From the NCBI RefSeq assembly GCF_005952805.1, contig NZ_CP040709.1, positions 248,001-312,000 on the forward strand: a DNA stretch of 64,000 nt, read 5' to 3'. The translations under genes were made by a program, and so were the position numbers. Below are positions 24,405 through 34,674 of this stretch, piece after piece (the first letter of the stretch is position 1; every line of letters begins with the position of its first letter). The stretch comes from Inhella inkyongensis (lineage in GTDB: Bacteria; Pseudomonadota; Gammaproteobacteria; Burkholderiales; Burkholderiaceae_C). The notes under the pieces were generated by a model, which was not told the DNA's origin, did not search any database, and saw nothing but the letters and a program-made list of their open reading frames with translations.

Positions 24405-25213
24405 TGCGGCGTTCCGGCCAGGCGACCGCGCAGAAAGCTCAGTACCGAGTCCAGGGCGGCGCGGGTGGGTTCGCCCTCGGCATCGATCAGGTGGGCTGTC
24501 AGCACGCTGTGCGGACAGCCCACGACTTGGCCAAAGAAGGAGTCCAAGCCGGTGCGGCGAGCGGCGCTGTCGGGCAGCACCGTGGGTTCGAAACGTGGCC
24601 CCAAGGCCTGAGCGTAGGCCGCAAAGCGCTCGGCGCGGCAATGGCGGTCGCCGGCAAAGCGATAGGCACGCACCGTCAGGTGCTCGCGCTCCAGACGGTC
24701 TCGCACCTGCTGCAGCTCTGCTGTAGAGATCTCCAGCCCCTGTGGGTTGTCGAAGGGCAGGGAGGGCTGGCAGAGCACTGGTGCGAGTAGGGCGGGTTCC
24801 AGCATCATCGACAGCGCAAAGTTCCCGGTGAAGCACATGCCCACGGCGCCGACGCCCGGGCCGCCGCATTCCCCGTGGGCCCGGCGCGCTAACGCGCGCA
24901 GCCAAGCCGTGATGGGGCTGGATCGCCCGCCTCCCAGGGCGCGGAACTCGGCGCTGATGCAGGCGCGCTGCAGTTCGACCATGCCGCTCTCCGCATCGGG
25001 GCGGGCGCCATCGCGGCCGAACAGAGAGGGCAGGTAGACGCGAAAGCCAGCGTCCCGAACGCGACGTGCAAAGTGCAGCACGGCCGGACTGATGCCGGGC
25101 ATCTCGGGCATCACGATCACCCCAGGCCCCTGGCCGGCGATCCAGACGCGCTTGCTTTGGTCGTCAAAGCTCAGGGTTTGGGCCTGGAAGTCGTGCATGG
25201 GGTCGTCGGTCAT
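24395..25213 (-). CDS. Dienelactone hydrolase family protein
   Basis: A 272-residue alpha/beta hydrolase. GVIVMPEMPGISPAVLHFAR near residues 32-51 is the first conserved block. GAVGMCFTGNFALSMM holds a Cys nucleophile elbow (G-x-C-x-x-G) as in carboxymethylenebutenolidase. The usual substrates are dienelactones from aromatic degradation, but many members act on other esters. The ATG at 25213 has a perfect AAGGAG seven bases upstream. It is divergent from the AraC-type regulator at 25306, with a palindrome between them. Confidence 0.8.
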   Translation of the reverse strand: MTDDPMHDFQAQTLSFDDQSKRVWIAGQGPGVIVMPEMPGISPAVLHFARRVRDAGFRVYLPSLFGRDGARPDAESGMVELQRACISAEFRALGGGRSSPITAWLRALARRAHGECGGPGVGAVGMCFTGNFALSMMLEPALLAPVLCQPSLPFDNPQGLEISTAELQQVRDRLEREHLTVRAYRFAGDRHCRAERFAAYAQALGPRFEPTVLPDSAARRTGLDSFFGQVVGCPHSVLTAHLIDAEGEPTRAALDSVLSFLRGRLAGTPHQA

Positions 25214-25269
25214 GGTGAGCTCCTTGAGTTTCAGTCCCTCCATTCAAGCGCCAAGACCAGCACACTGCC

Positions 25270-25287
25270 AGTGTCCATAATGACACT
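25270..25287. promoter_or_regulatory. Candidate operator between hydrolase and AraC-type regulator
   Basis: AGTGTC (25270-25275), six spacer bases CATAAT, and GACACT (25282-25287) form a perfect 6-6-6 inverted repeat. It sits in the 92-base divergent gap between the dienelactone hydrolase and the GlxA-type regulator, about 57 and 19 bases from the two starts. Autoregulation plus control of the hydrolase is the likely meaning. Confidence 0.45.
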
Positions 25288-25305
25288 TAACGAGCTATTT
25301 CAGCC

Positions 25306-26271
25306 ATGGTTGATTTCAGTCTTTTGCTCTTGCCAGGCAGCCATGCGGCGGGGGTCGCCGTCAGCCTGGATCTTTTGGCTGCCGCTGTCCGGCTGGCGCC
25401 GGGTCTTGGCTTGGCGGCCCCCCGTTGGCGGGTTCTGGCACCGCAGGGCGGCACGCTGGAGCTGAGCAGCGGCCTGCGGCTTGAAACGCAGGCTCTGCCC
25501 ACGCGGGCGGATCGCTCCATCTGGGTGCTGCCCGGTCTGGGCCTGGACAGCCCGGAACGGCTGCAATCGGGCCTGGCGCAGCCAGACGCTGAGCGTTCGG
25601 CCCAGTCCCTGGCGCGCCATGCGGCGCAGGGCGGGCATTGCGCCGCCAGTTGTTCGGCGGTGTTCTTGCTGCAGCGTGCCGGCTTGCTGGCGGGGCGCCA
25701 GGTCACCACCAGTTGGTGGCTGGCGCCCCTGCTGCAGCAGTGGGCGCCCGAAGCCCATGTGCGGGCCGACGCGCTGGTGTTGCAGGATGGCCCGCTTTGG
25801 ACAGCCGGTGCCGCGCTGGCGCAGGCCGACTTGATGCTGGCCCTATTAACCCAGGGCTGGGGCCCGGCGCTGGTGGATCGCCTGCGCCGGTTTCTGCTGC
25901 TGCCTCCACCGCGGGCGACGCAGTCGCCCTATGTGTTGCCGGCGCTGGTGGTGCAGGGGGACGAGTTGTTGCGCCGCTTGACGCGCTGCATTGAGACCCA
26001 GTTGCCGCGTCCGCCGACGCTGGATGGCCTGGCGGCAGCGCTGGGCTTATCGCCCAGAACCCTGTCACGCAGGGTGCGTGCGGCCAGTGGGCGCACTGTG
26101 CTGGACTGGGTGCAGGCGGTGCGGCTGAACCGTGCCCGCTTCCTCATCGAAACGAGTCGCTTGCCCATCGAGACTGTGGCCGCTGCCGTGGGCTATCAGG
26201 ATGGCTCGGCGCTGCGGCGCATGATGCGAAGAAGTGCCAGCGCCCGGCCCAGCCAATTCCGGCTTGGCTGA
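25306..26271 (+). CDS. GlxA-family AraC-type regulator
   Basis: A 321-residue regulator. An N-terminal DJ-1/PfpI-like domain (about residues 3-180) contains the AASCSAVFLLQRAGLL nucleophile-elbow region. A C-terminal AraC HTH pair follows at about residues 225-318 (LDGLAAALGLSPRTLSRRVRAASG, RFLIETSRLPIETVAAAVGYQDGSALRRMMRR). GlxA-type proteins sense small metabolites through the DJ-1-like domain. Target choice is suggested by the adjacent divergent hydrolase. Confidence 0.88.
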   Translation: MVDFSLLLLPGSHAAGVAVSLDLLAAAVRLAPGLGLAAPRWRVLAPQGGTLELSSGLRLETQALPTRADRSIWVLPGLGLDSPERLQSGLAQPDAERSAQSLARHAAQGGHCAASCSAVFLLQRAGLLAGRQVTTSWWLAPLLQQWAPEAHVRADALVLQDGPLWTAGAALAQADLMLALLTQGWGPALVDRLRRFLLLPPPRATQSPYVLPALVVQGDELLRRLTRCIETQLPRPPTLDGLAAALGLSPRTLSRRVRAASGRTVLDWVQAVRLNRARFLIETSRLPIETVAAAVGYQDGSALRRMMRRSASARPSQFRLG

Positions 26272-26357
26272 GCAACAAGACAAAGGCCGACCCATCCCAG
26301 TTTGAATGCACAAGCGGTCCGGGCTCGGGCCGCCAGCGTGGTTTTTTAGAATCTCGC

Positions 26358-28316
26358 ATGCCCGCGCACTTAGAACTGCTTGCCCCCGCCCGCGACGCCG
26401 AGATCGGCATCGAGGCCATCAACCACGGTGCTGACGCCGTCTACATCGGCGGCCCCGGATTTGGCGCGCGCGACAAGGCGGCCAATCCGGTGTCTGAGAT
26501 CGCCCGCCTGGTGCGCCACGCGCATCGCTATCACGCGCGCATCTTTGTCACCCTCAACACCATCCTGCGTGACGACGAACTGGAAGGCGCGCGGCAGCTG
26601 GTCTGGCAGCTGCATGACGCTGGGGTGGATGCGCTGATCGTGCAGGACATGGGGCTTTTGGAGCTGGACTTGCCGCCCATCCAACTGCACGCCAGCACGC
26701 AGACCGACATCCGCACGCCCGAGAAGGCGCGCTTCTTGCAGGATGTGGGCTTCAGCCAGATGGTGCTGGCGCGCGAGCTGGATCTGCATCAGATCCAGGC
26801 CATCCGCGCCCAGGTGGACCGCGCCAAGCTGGAGTTCTTTGTGCACGGTGCGCTGTGCGTGGCCTACAGCGGCCAATGCTTCATCAGCCATGCCCATACC
26901 GGGCGCAGCGCCAACCGCGGCAATTGCAGCCAGGAGTGCCGCCTGCCCTACACGGTGAAGGACGCCCAGGGCCGCATCATTGCCCACGACAAGCATGTGC
27001 TGAGCCTGAAGGACAACGACCAGAGCGCGAACCTGGAGGCCTTGGCCGACGCAGGCATTCGCAGCTTCAAGATCGAGGGCCGCTACAAGGACATGGCCAC
27101 GGTGAAGAACGTCACTGCGCACTACCGCCAACTGCTCGATGGGCTGATGGCGCGACGCGGCAACGACTACGCCCCCAGCAGCCACGGCCATTGCCGCTAC
27201 ACCTTCACGCCCGAACCCGAGCAGGGCTTCAACCGCGGCGGCACCGACTACTTTGTGAACGGGCGAAAGATCGACATCGGCGCTTTCGACACCCCCAAGC
27301 ACGCCGGCATCGCCATCGGCCATGTGGGCCGTGTCGGCCCCGAGGACTTCGAAGTGGTGCTGGACGAGGGTTTCAGCCTGAACAACGGCGACGCCTTGAC
27401 CTGGTGGGATCGCCAGGGCGAACTGCAGGGTGTGCCGGTGCAGACCGCTGCCCTGATCGAAGGCCTGCGCTGGCGGGTCCAGCCCAATCTGCCGCGCGAC
27501 CCGGCCCTGCGCGAACTGAAGGATCTGTTCCCCAACACCCCCATCAGCCGCAACCGCGACATGGCTTGGGAGCGCCTGTTGGCCAAGCCCAGCAGCGAGC
27601 GCCGCGTGCGGGTGGATCTCAGCCTGGCGCAGACCGCGCAGGGCTTTGAGCTCAGCCTCAAGGACGAGTACGGCCACAAGGCGGCGGTGCGTTTGGCGCA
27701 GCCCCATGAGCCGGCGCGCGACGAAGCACAGGCCCAGGCGCAGATGAAGGAGGCCCTGGCCAAGCTGGGCGACACGATGTTCGAGGCCCGCCGCGTGCGC
27801 CTGAGCCTGCGGGAGTCCCTGTTCTTGCCCGCCGCCAAGCTCAATGCTTTGCGCCGCGATGGCGTGGCGGCGCTGGAGGCGACGCGTGCCGCCGCATTCG
27901 AAAAATTGCCGCGCGATGCCGAGGTGCAGCCGCCTGTGCCCTATCCCGAGGACGCGCTGAGCTACCTGGCCAATGTGTACAACGGTCAGGCTGCGGCCTT
28001 CTATGCGCGCCATGGCGTCAAGGTCATCGGTTCGGCCTATGAAAGCCACGAGACCCTGGGCGAGGCCAGCCTGATGATCACCAAGCACTGTGTGCGCTGG
28101 TCCCTGAGCCTCTGCCCCAAGCAGGCCAAGGGCGTGACCGGCGTGCAGGGCACGGTGCGCGCCGAGCCGCTCACGCTGCAGCATGGCGAAGACCTGCTGA
28201 CCCTGCGCTTCGATTGCAAGCCCTGCGAGATGCATGTGGTGGGCAAGATGCGCAAGAACGTGCTGCAGCAGCTCAAGGCCGAGCCCATGACCTTCTACCG
28301 CCAGCGGCCGACGTAA
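26358..28316 (+). CDS. rlhA: 23S rRNA 5-hydroxycytidine synthase RlhA (peptidase U32 family)
   Basis: A 652-residue protein that matches E. coli RlhA (YdcP, 653) along its length. Shared blocks include [58 protein letters not shown], a Cys cluster around [15 protein letters not shown], and the C-terminal [14 protein letters not shown] and [13 protein letters not shown]. The Cys residues probably hold an iron-sulfur cluster. RlhA makes ho5C2501 in 23S rRNA using a prephenate-derived cofactor. The shorter TrhP/YegQ relatives lack the C-terminal third present here. A T-run and TAGAAT lie just upstream of the start. Confidence 0.93.
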   Translation: MPAHLELLAPARDAEIGIEAINHGADAVYIGGPGFGARDKAANPVSEIARLVRHAHRYHARIFVTLNTILRDDELEGARQLVWQLHDAGVDALIVQDMGLLELDLPPIQLHASTQTDIRTPEKARFLQDVGFSQMVLARELDLHQIQAIRAQVDRAKLEFFVHGALCVAYSGQCFISHAHTGRSANRGNCSQECRLPYTVKDAQGRIIAHDKHVLSLKDNDQSANLEALADAGIRSFKIEGRYKDMATVKNVTAHYRQLLDGLMARRGNDYAPSSHGHCRYTFTPEPEQGFNRGGTDYFVNGRKIDIGAFDTPKHAGIAIGHVGRVGPEDFEVVLDEGFSLNNGDALTWWDRQGELQGVPVQTAALIEGLRWRVQPNLPRDPALRELKDLFPNTPISRNRDMAWERLLAKPSSERRVRVDLSLAQTAQGFELSLKDEYGHKAAVRLAQPHEPARDEAQAQAQMKEALAKLGDTMFEARRVRLSLRESLFLPAAKLNALRRDGVAALEATRAAAFEKLPRDAEVQPPVPYPEDALSYLANVYNGQAAAFYARHGVKVIGSAYESHETLGEASLMITKHCVRWSLSLCPKQAKGVTGVQGTVRAEPLTLQHGEDLLTLRFDCKPCEMHVVGKMRKNVLQQLKAEPMTFYRQRPT

Positions 28317-28345
28317 GCTGGTGGCTCCGCCAGCCAGGAGCCGTC

Positions 28346-28717
28346 ATGAAGCTTGGTGCCTTCTCCGTCAGCCTGTCCGTCAAGGACCTGGGCGCCTCGC
28401 GCGCTTTCTACGAAAAGCTGGGCTTTGCCGTCATCGGCGGCGTGGCCGAGCAGAGCTGGCTGATCCTGCGCAACGCTGACGAGGTCACGATCGGTCTGTT
28501 CCAGGGGATGTTCGAGAAGAACCTGCTGACCTTCAACCCGGGTTGGAACGCGCGCTGCGAGAACCTGGCCGAGTTCAGCGATGTGCGCCAGCTGCAGGCC
28601 CAACTCAAGGCGGCGGGCCTGGAAGTGGGAGAAGCGGTGGCAGGCGATGCCGGCCCTGGCTATTTCACCCTCACCGACCCCGATGGCAATCCCATCTTGA
28701 TCGATCAGCATCGTTAG
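28346..28717 (+). CDS. VOC-family (glyoxalase-like) protein
   Basis: A 123-residue protein with two beta-alpha-beta-beta-beta modules of the vicinal oxygen chelate fold. The first begins [21 protein letters not shown]; the second ends [18 protein letters not shown], with a Glu/His-type metal site only partly preserved. Members range from dioxygenases to resistance proteins; the substrate is unknown. AGGAG lies seven bases before the ATG. The first FNR-type box of the nap operon begins two bases after its stop. Confidence 0.82.
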   Translation: MKLGAFSVSLSVKDLGASRAFYEKLGFAVIGGVAEQSWLILRNADEVTIGLFQGMFEKNLLTFNPGWNARCENLAEFSDVRQLQAQLKAAGLEVGEAVAGDAGPGYFTLTDPDGNPILIDQHR

Positions 28718-28718
28718 A

Positions 28719-28732
28719 CTGATCCAAATCAG
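28719..28732. promoter_or_regulatory. FNR/Dnr-type box 1 upstream of nap
   Basis: CTGAT-CCAA-ATCAG keeps the inner TGAT-N4-ATCA of the FNR-family consensus TTGAT-N4-ATCAA and is fully symmetrical. Its centre lies 32 bases from the centre of the second box. It sits directly behind the VOC gene stop and upstream of napD, so low-oxygen control of napDAGHBC is expected. Confidence 0.55.
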
Positions 28733-28750
28733 AGGTCTTCCCGCGCCGTA

Positions 28751-28764
28751 TTGATCTGGCTCAA
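28751..28764. promoter_or_regulatory. FNR/Dnr-type box 2 upstream of nap
   Basis: TTGAT-CTGG-CTCAA matches nine of ten positions of the FNR-family consensus TTGAT-N4-ATCAA. Its centre is about 65 bases before the napD start, a distance that fits a class II activator position if the transcript begins about 40 bases downstream. Whether FNR, Anr or a nitric-oxide-responsive Dnr protein binds cannot be decided from the site. Confidence 0.6.
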
Positions 28765-28822
28765 GCCAGGTGCTGGCAGCGGCGAACACACTGCATTCCC
28801 CGTTTTGGTGCAGGAGTATTCG

Positions 28823-29134
28823 ATGTCCGTCTTAGGTGTGGTGTTGCGTGCGCTGCCGCCCAGCCTGCCGGCTTTGCTGCCCAAGCTGCTGGCCGAGCCG
28901 GGGGTGGATATCACCCACAACCCGGGGGATGGCCGTTTGGTGCTGGTGATCGAAGACACAGTCCAGGGCTCTGCCGCAGCGACCCTGGGCCGCATCGCCG
29001 TGCTGCCCGAACTGCTCTCCAGCACCCTGGTCTACGAGTACTCCGGCCCCGACGCTCCGGCCCCAGAGGGCCATCACGGCGGCCATTTGGACTGGCGTCG
29101 CGATCTAACGGAGTTGGACGCCACAAGACCTTGA
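28823..29134 (+). CDS. napD: NapD, chaperone for NapA
   Basis: A small cytoplasmic protein of 103 residues with the ferredoxin-like NapD fold. It opens with [19 protein letters not shown], has the central [12 protein letters not shown] and continues LVYEYSGPD near residue 72. NapD binds the twin-arginine signal of NapA and delays export until the molybdenum cofactor is inserted. CAGGAG lies eight bases upstream of the ATG. It is the first gene of napDAGHBC, with no napE or napF ahead of it. Confidence 0.88.
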   Translation: MSVLGVVLRALPPSLPALLPKLLAEPGVDITHNPGDGRLVLVIEDTVQGSAAATLGRIAVLPELLSSTLVYEYSGPDAPAPEGHHGGHLDWRRDLTELDATRP

Positions 29135-29234
29135 ACTGCTTCAAGGCAAACGCAGTCCCCTTCCCCGAGCATTCCCCCATAGAACTCTGTCAACCCATCG
29201 TGCCGGCGACCGCCGCCGTGCCAGGAGCAACAAG

Positions 29235-31772
29235 ATGGAAGCCAACCGTCGCGACTTTCTGAAGACCCAGGCCGCCACCAGCGCGGCCGCCGCAGCTGGC
29301 ATCGTGCCCATCCTGCCGGCCCAGGCTGCGCCGGGCGACAGCGCGGTGCGCTGGGACAAGGCGCCCTGCCGTTTCTGCGGCACCGGCTGCGCGGTGGTGG
29401 TGGGGGTGCAGGACGGCAAGGTGGTGGCCACCCAGGGCGACCCCGAGTCGGCCGTGAACCGGGGGCTGAACTGCATCAAGGGCTATTTCCTGTCCAAGAT
29501 CATGTACGGGCAGGACCGCCTGACCACGCCGCTGCTGCGCAAGAAGAACGGCGTCTATGACAAGGAAGGCGACTTCGTGCCCGTGGGTTGGGACGAGGCC
29601 TTCGACATCATGGCCGCCAAATGGAAAGAGGCCATCAAGACCGACGGCCCCAATTCGGTGGCGATGTTCGGCTCCGGCCAGTGGACGATCTGGGAAGGTT
29701 ATGCCGCCTCCAAGCTGTGGAAGGCGGGCTTCCGCACCAACAACATCGACCCGAACGCGCGCCACTGCATGGCCTCGGCCGTGGCCGGTTTCATGCGCAC
29801 CTTCGGCATCGATGAGCCCATGGGCTGCTACGACGACATCGAGCAGGCCGATGCCTTCGTGCTCTGGGGCAGCAATATGGCCGAGATGCACCCCATCCTG
29901 TGGACCCGCATCACCGACCGCCGCCTGAGCCACCCGGAGACCAAGGTGGCCGTGCTCTCGACCTTCGAGCACCGCAGCTTCGATCTGGCCGATCAGCCCA
30001 TGATCTTCAAGCCGCAGACCGATCTGGCCATCCTGAACTACATCGCCCACTACATCATCAAGTCGGGCAAGGTGAACCAGGACTTCGTCAAGAAGCACGT
30101 CAACTTCAAGAAGGGTGAGACCGACATCGGCTATGGCCTGCGCCCGGCCCATGCGCTGGAAAAGGATGCCAAGAGCAATGGCTACCCCGGCGCCGATGGC
30201 AAGCCCAAGGGCAACCCGGGCGATGCCAAACCCATGACCTTCGACGAGTTCGCCAAATTCGTCAGCGAGTACACCGCCGAGAAGGTCAGCGAGATCTCGG
30301 GCGTGCCGGTCAAGCAGTTGGAGGACCTGGCCAAGCTCTACGCCGACCCCAAGGTCAAGGTGATGAGCTTCTGGACCATGGGCTTCAACCAGCACACGCG
30401 CGGCACCTGGGCCAACAACATGGTCTACAACATTCACCTGTTGACCGGCAAGATCAGCCAGCCGGGCAACAGCCCCTTCAGCCTGACCGGCCAGCCCAGC
30501 GCCTGCGGCACGGCCCGTGAGGTGGGTACTTTTGCCCACCGCCTGCCGGCCGACATGGTGGTGACCAACCCCGAGCACCGCAAGCACACCGAAGAGATCT
30601 GGGCGCTGCCGGAAGGCACCTTGCCCGACAAGATCGGCCTGCACGCCGTGGCCCAGAGCCGCGCGCTCAAGGACGGCAAGATCAAGTGCTATTGGGTGAC
30701 GACCAACAACAATATGCAGGCCGGGCCGAACATCAACGGCGAGATGCTGCCGGGCTGGCGCAATCCCAAGGCCTTCGTGGTAGTCAGCGACGCCTACCCC
30801 ACGGCCAGCGCGATGGCCGCCGACCTGATCCTGCCCGCCGCCATGTGGGTCGAGAAGGAAGGCGCCTTCGGTAACGCCGAGCGCCGCACCCAGTTCTGGC
30901 GCCAGCAGGTGAGCGCACCGGGCCAGGCCAAGAGCGATCTGTGGCAGTTCATGGAGTTCAGCCGCCGCTTCAAGATGGAAGAGGTGTGGCCCGCCGAGCT
31001 GCTGGCCAAGAAGCCCGAGTACAAGGGCAAGACTCTGTTCGATGTGCTCTACAAGAATGCCAAGACCAGCAAGTACACGCTGGCCGACATGGGCAAGGTC
31101 AATGGCAAGTACATCAAGGACTATGTCAACGACGAGAGCAAGGCCTACGGCTTCTACGTGCAGAAGGGGCTCTTCGAGGAGTACGCCGAGTTCGGTCGCG
31201 GCCATGGTCACGATCTCGCGCCCTTTGACACCTATCACGAGGTGCGCGGCCTGCGCTGGCCAGTGGTGGACGGCAAGGAAACCCTGTGGCGCTTCCGCGA
31301 GGGCTATGACCCCTATGTGAAGAAGGGCGAGAACGTGAAGTTCTACGGCCACAAGGATGGCAAGGCCGTGATCTTTGCGCTGCCCTACCAGCCGGCCGCC
31401 GAGAGCCCGGACAAGGAATACGACCTGTGGCTGTGCACCGGTCGCGTGCTGGAGCACTGGCACACCGGCACCATGACGCGCCGTGTGCCCGAGCTGCACC
31501 GCGCCGTGCCTGAGGCCTTGCTCTATATGCACCCGGACGATGCCAAGGCACGCGGCTTGCAGCGCGGCATGAAGGTCAAAGTGGCCTCGCGCCGTGGCGA
31601 GATCCAGTGCCAGGTCGAGACCAAGGGTCGCAACAAGGTGCCGCGCGGGCTGATCTTTGTGCCCTTCTTTGACGAGGGTCGTCTGGTCAACAAGCTGACC
31701 CTGGACGCCACCTGCCCGATCTCGAAAGAGACGGACTTCAAGAAGTGCGCCGTGAAGGTCACCAAGGCCTGA
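29235..31772 (+). CDS. napA: NapA, periplasmic nitrate reductase catalytic subunit
   Basis: An 845-residue molybdoenzyme that reduces nitrate to nitrite in the periplasm. A twin-arginine signal (NRRDFLK) opens the protein. Cys45, Cys48, Cys52 and Cys80 bind the [4Fe-4S] cluster, and Cys178 in ARHCMASAV is the expected molybdenum ligand. The bis-MGD-binding domains follow to the C-terminus; the length is normal for the family. The electron route is NapC to NapB to NapA, with NapGH as an extra quinol input. The 100-base gap after napD contains no obvious terminator. Confidence 0.97.
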   Translation: MEANRRDFLKTQAATSAAAAAGIVPILPAQAAPGDSAVRWDKAPCRFCGTGCAVVVGVQDGKVVATQGDPESAVNRGLNCIKGYFLSKIMYGQDRLTTPLLRKKNGVYDKEGDFVPVGWDEAFDIMAAKWKEAIKTDGPNSVAMFGSGQWTIWEGYAASKLWKAGFRTNNIDPNARHCMASAVAGFMRTFGIDEPMGCYDDIEQADAFVLWGSNMAEMHPILWTRITDRRLSHPETKVAVLSTFEHRSFDLADQPMIFKPQTDLAILNYIAHYIIKSGKVNQDFVKKHVNFKKGETDIGYGLRPAHALEKDAKSNGYPGADGKPKGNPGDAKPMTFDEFAKFVSEYTAEKVSEISGVPVKQLEDLAKLYADPKVKVMSFWTMGFNQHTRGTWANNMVYNIHLLTGKISQPGNSPFSLTGQPSACGTAREVGTFAHRLPADMVVTNPEHRKHTEEIWALPEGTLPDKIGLHAVAQSRALKDGKIKCYWVTTNNNMQAGPNINGEMLPGWRNPKAFVVVSDAYPTASAMAADLILPAAMWVEKEGAFGNAERRTQFWRQQVSAPGQAKSDLWQFMEFSRRFKMEEVWPAELLAKKPEYKGKTLFDVLYKNAKTSKYTLADMGKVNGKYIKDYVNDESKAYGFYVQKGLFEEYAEFGRGHGHDLAPFDTYHEVRGLRWPVVDGKETLWRFREGYDPYVKKGENVKFYGHKDGKAVIFALPYQPAAESPDKEYDLWLCTGRVLEHWHTGTMTRRVPELHRAVPEALLYMHPDDAKARGLQRGMKVKVASRRGEIQCQVETKGRNKVPRGLIFVPFFDEGRLVNKLTLDATCPISKETDFKKCAVKVTKA

Positions 31773-31779
31773 CCTTGCC

Positions 31780-32583
31780 ATGAGCCTCAGCCGCCGTAAC
31801 CTGCTGCAAGGTGCCTCGGGTGCCGCCACCGCCTGCCTGATGGCCGGCGGTGCGGCCCTGGTTGCGCACCCGGCGCAGGCGCGGCCGGCCCAGGCCCTGC
31901 GGCCGCCCGGTGCCCTGCCGGAGGCCGACTTCCTGGCCGCCTGCGTGCGCTGCGGCCTGTGCGTGCGCGATTGCCCGCCGCACAACCTGCGTCTGAGCGA
32001 GTTCGGTGATGGCGTGGGCCGCGATGTGGCCATCGGGACGCCCTATTTCGTCGCCCGCGACATTCCCTGCGAGATGTGCGAGGACCTGCCTTGCGTAAAG
32101 GCCTGTCCGACCGGCGCGCTGGACCCCGCGCTGCAGCAGATCGAGAAGGCGCAGATGGGCCTGGCCGTGCTCATCGATCACGAAAGCTGCCTGAACTTCC
32201 TGGGCCTGCGCTGCGACGTTTGCTACCGCGTCTGTCCGGTGATTGACGAGGCCATCACGTTGGAAAAGGTCAGCAATCCGCGCAGCGACCGCCACGCGAT
32301 GCTGTTGCCCACCGTGCATGCCGAGGCCTGCACCGGTTGCGGCAAGTGCGAGAAGAGCTGTGTGTTGGAGCAGGCCGCCATCAAGGTGTTGCCGCGCGAG
32401 CTGGCACAGGGCCAGCTGGGTGGGCACTACCGCAAGGGCTGGGAGGCCGAGAACCGGGGCTTCCAGCCGCAGTTCAATCTGCCCACCCAGCGCCTGCCCG
32501 AGCAGGCCGTGCCGGGTGATCTGGCACCGCTGCGCAGTGGCGCCGAGCCCTATGCCCGCGCGGCCTCGGAGGCCCAGCGATGA
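31780..32583 (+). CDS. napG: NapG, periplasmic ferredoxin-type protein
   Basis: A 267-residue iron-sulfur protein with a twin-arginine signal ([10 protein letters not shown]). Four [4Fe-4S] motifs follow: [44 protein letters not shown] and [12 protein letters not shown]. NapG works with NapH as a quinol-oxidising unit feeding electrons to the nitrate reductase. It begins seven bases after napA, and its stop overlaps the napH start by four bases. Confidence 0.95.
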   Translation: MSLSRRNLLQGASGAATACLMAGGAALVAHPAQARPAQALRPPGALPEADFLAACVRCGLCVRDCPPHNLRLSEFGDGVGRDVAIGTPYFVARDIPCEMCEDLPCVKACPTGALDPALQQIEKAQMGLAVLIDHESCLNFLGLRCDVCYRVCPVIDEAITLEKVSNPRSDRHAMLLPTVHAEACTGCGKCEKSCVLEQAAIKVLPRELAQGQLGGHYRKGWEAENRGFQPQFNLPTQRLPEQAVPGDLAPLRSGAEPYARAASEAQR

Positions 32584-33434
32584 GCGCAGCCGTGCTGCAG
32601 GTTTCGGCGACTGCCAACCGGGGTGTGCGTGCCTGGCGTTGGCTGCTGCTGCGCCGGCTCAGCCAGCTGGCCGTCTTTGTGCTCTTCCTGCTCGGCCCCT
32701 GGGCCGGGGTGTGGATCGTCAAGGGCAATCTGAGCAGCAGCATGACCCTGGGCGTGCTGCCGCTGACCGACCCCTTTGTGTTGGCGCAGACCCTGTTCGC
32801 CCGCCACGCACCCGAAGCCACCGCCCTGATCGGTGCGGCCATCGTGCTGGCCTTCTACGGTCTGTTGGCCGGCCGCGCCTTTTGTGCCTGGGTCTGCCCG
32901 GTCAATGTCGTGACCGATGCCGCCGCCTGGTTGCGCCGTCGTTTCAAGCTGAGCGGCGGACGCAGCCCCAACCGCCAGCTGCGCTATTGGTTGCTGGGCG
33001 CCGTGCTGCTGGCCAGCGCCGCCAGCGGCCAGGCAGTGTGGGAAGCGGTCAACCCGGTTTCGCTGACCCAGCGCGCCCTGATCTTCGGTGGCAGCCTGGC
33101 CTGGGGTGCCACAGCGGCGGTCTTTCTGTTCGATCTGCTGGTGGCACCGCGCGGCTGGTGCGGCCATGTCTGCCCGATGGGCGCGGCCTATTCGCTGATC
33201 GGCTCCAAGCCGCTGCTGCGCGTGGCGGCTACGCATTCAAGCGCCTGCGATGACTGCGGTGACTGCTATGCCGTCTGTCCTGAGCCCCAGGTGCTGGTGG
33301 CGCCGCTCAAGGCCAAGGACGGGGCCGGCCCCGTCATCACCGCGCGCGAGTGCACGGCCTGTGGCCGCTGCGCCGATGTTTGCCATACCGATGTACTTCG
33401 ATTCACCCACCGCTTCGACACAAGAAGGGACTGA
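32580..33434 (+). CDS. napH: NapH, membrane ferredoxin-type quinol dehydrogenase
   Basis: A 284-residue protein with four membrane helices. Two Cys-containing cytoplasmic motifs follow helices 2 and 4 ([20 protein letters not shown]). The C-terminus carries two [4Fe-4S] clusters, [14 protein letters not shown] and [14 protein letters not shown]. NapH takes electrons from ubiquinol and passes them to NapG. It overlaps napG by four bases and ends four bases before napB. Confidence 0.95.
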   Translation: MSAAVLQVSATANRGVRAWRWLLLRRLSQLAVFVLFLLGPWAGVWIVKGNLSSSMTLGVLPLTDPFVLAQTLFARHAPEATALIGAAIVLAFYGLLAGRAFCAWVCPVNVVTDAAAWLRRRFKLSGGRSPNRQLRYWLLGAVLLASAASGQAVWEAVNPVSLTQRALIFGGSLAWGATAAVFLFDLLVAPRGWCGHVCPMGAAYSLIGSKPLLRVAATHSSACDDCGDCYAVCPEPQVLVAPLKAKDGAGPVITARECTACGRCADVCHTDVLRFTHRFDTRRD

Positions 33435-33438
33435 CACC

Positions 33439-33930
33439 ATGAGAGTTCCCGCAAAACTCAAACTCGCCGCCAAAGACATCGCCAAAGTGGTGCTGGCTCT
33501 TTCCATGTTCGCCATCGGCGTGGACCAGGCCCGCGCGGCCGACCCCAAGCCGGCCGAGACCGTCAAGCTGCAAAGCCTGCGCCAGGGCACGCCGCTGAAC
33601 CAGGACAACCCGCCGGCCAACCACCGCCAGGAACGCGACCACCCGGTGGGGGATCGCGACTTCGTGCAGATGCCGCCCCTGGTGCCGCACACCATCAGTG
33701 GCTACCAGATCACCAAAAACTTCAACAAGTGCATGGATTGCCATGCCTGGCAGAAGACCAAAGAGAGCGGTGCCACCAAGATCAGCGTGACCCATTTCAA
33801 GACCCGCGAGGGGGTGGAGTTGGATTCGGTGAGTCCACGGCGCTACTTCTGCACCCAGTGCCATGTGCCGCAGAGCGATGCCAAGCCACTTGTAGCAAAT
33901 ACCTACGAACGTGCCAAAGGCATGAAGTGA
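33439..33930 (+). CDS. napB: NapB, diheme cytochrome c subunit
   Basis: A 163-residue periplasmic cytochrome with a signal peptide ending near ARAAD. Two heme c motifs, CMDCH (about residue 98) and CTQCH (about residue 135), bind the two hemes. HTISGYQITKNFNKCMDCH is typical NapB sequence, with a distal His before the first heme site. NapB transfers electrons from NapC to NapA. Confidence 0.95.
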   Translation: MRVPAKLKLAAKDIAKVVLALSMFAIGVDQARAADPKPAETVKLQSLRQGTPLNQDNPPANHRQERDHPVGDRDFVQMPPLVPHTISGYQITKNFNKCMDCHAWQKTKESGATKISVTHFKTREGVELDSVSPRRYFCTQCHVPQSDAKPLVANTYERAKGMK

Positions 33931-33940
33931 GGATGCGGCC

Positions 33941-34609
33941 ATGAAAGCGCTCATCCAACGCCTGTGGGCCTATGCCCACACCAAGCAGTTCTGGATCCTG
34001 GCTGCAGCCTTTGTCGGCGGCATCGTGTTCTGGGGTGGTTTCAATACCGCCATGGAATGGACCAACCGCGAGGCCTTCTGCATCTCCTGCCATGAGATGG
34101 AGAAAAACGTCTTCGAGGAGTACCGAAACACCATCCACTACCAGAACCGCACCGGCGTGCGGGCGACCTGCCCGGACTGCCATGTGCCCAAGGAGTGGGG
34201 CCCCAAGATGTGGCGCAAGATCCAGGCCTCCAACGAGGTGCTGCACAAGATCCTGGGCTCCATCGACACGCCGGAGAAATTCAACGCCAAGCGGGCGGTG
34301 CTGGCCGAGCATGAGTGGGACCGGATGAAGAGCACCGACAGCCGCGAATGCCGTAACTGTCATAACTTCAGCTACATGGACTACGCCGAGCAGAACAGCC
34401 GCGCCGCCACGCGCCACCAAGTGGCCTTCACGGCCGGCCAGACCTGCATCGACTGCCACAAGGGCATCGCCCACACCCTGCCGCCGATTTCTCAGCCGAT
34501 CGGAGCCCACAAGGCGGGCGAGGTGGAGCTGCCTTCGACGGCGCCCGCCAAGCCGCCAGCGAGCAGCAGTGAGGCGGCCAGCGAGGCCGCACCGGCCGGC
34601 TCGCACTGA
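33941..34609 (+). CDS. napC: NapC, membrane-anchored tetraheme cytochrome c
   Basis: A 222-residue member of the NapC/NirT family with one N-terminal helix (residues 15-36). Four heme motifs follow: CISCH, CPDCH, CRNCH and CIDCH. HEMEKNVFEEYRNTIHYQNRTGVRA after the first heme is conserved in quinol-oxidising members. An Ala/Pro/Ser-rich tail of about 40 residues closes the protein. It takes electrons from the quinol pool and passes them to NapB. A strong terminator follows. Confidence 0.96.
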   Translation: MKALIQRLWAYAHTKQFWILAAAFVGGIVFWGGFNTAMEWTNREAFCISCHEMEKNVFEEYRNTIHYQNRTGVRATCPDCHVPKEWGPKMWRKIQASNEVLHKILGSIDTPEKFNAKRAVLAEHEWDRMKSTDSRECRNCHNFSYMDYAEQNSRAATRHQVAFTAGQTCIDCHKGIAHTLPPISQPIGAHKAGEVELPSTAPAKPPASSSEAASEAAPAGSH

Positions 34610-34629
34610 GCATCGCCTCAATCTTTCTT

Positions 34630-34660
34630 GGGCCCCGCAGAATCCGGGGCCCTTTTTCTT
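34630..34660 (+). terminator. Rho-independent terminator of the nap operon
   Basis: GGGCCCCG (34630-34637) pairs with CGGGGCCC (34645-34652) around a seven-base loop and is followed at once by TTTTTCTT. It lies 20 bases after the napC stop and just ahead of mobB. mobB therefore probably has its own promoter or is reached by readthrough. Confidence 0.85.
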
Positions 34661-34674
34661 GGCTGGGACGCAGG

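Noticed and set aside
28301..28346. Hairpin around GGTGGCTCCGCC as a terminator after rlhA
   Set aside because: The loop would be too small and no T-run follows.
29190..32033. A 947-codon open frame on the minus strand
   Set aside because: It lies opposite napA and napG and reads as a low-complexity His/Leu/Gly/Gln-rich string; high-GC genes produce such antisense frames.
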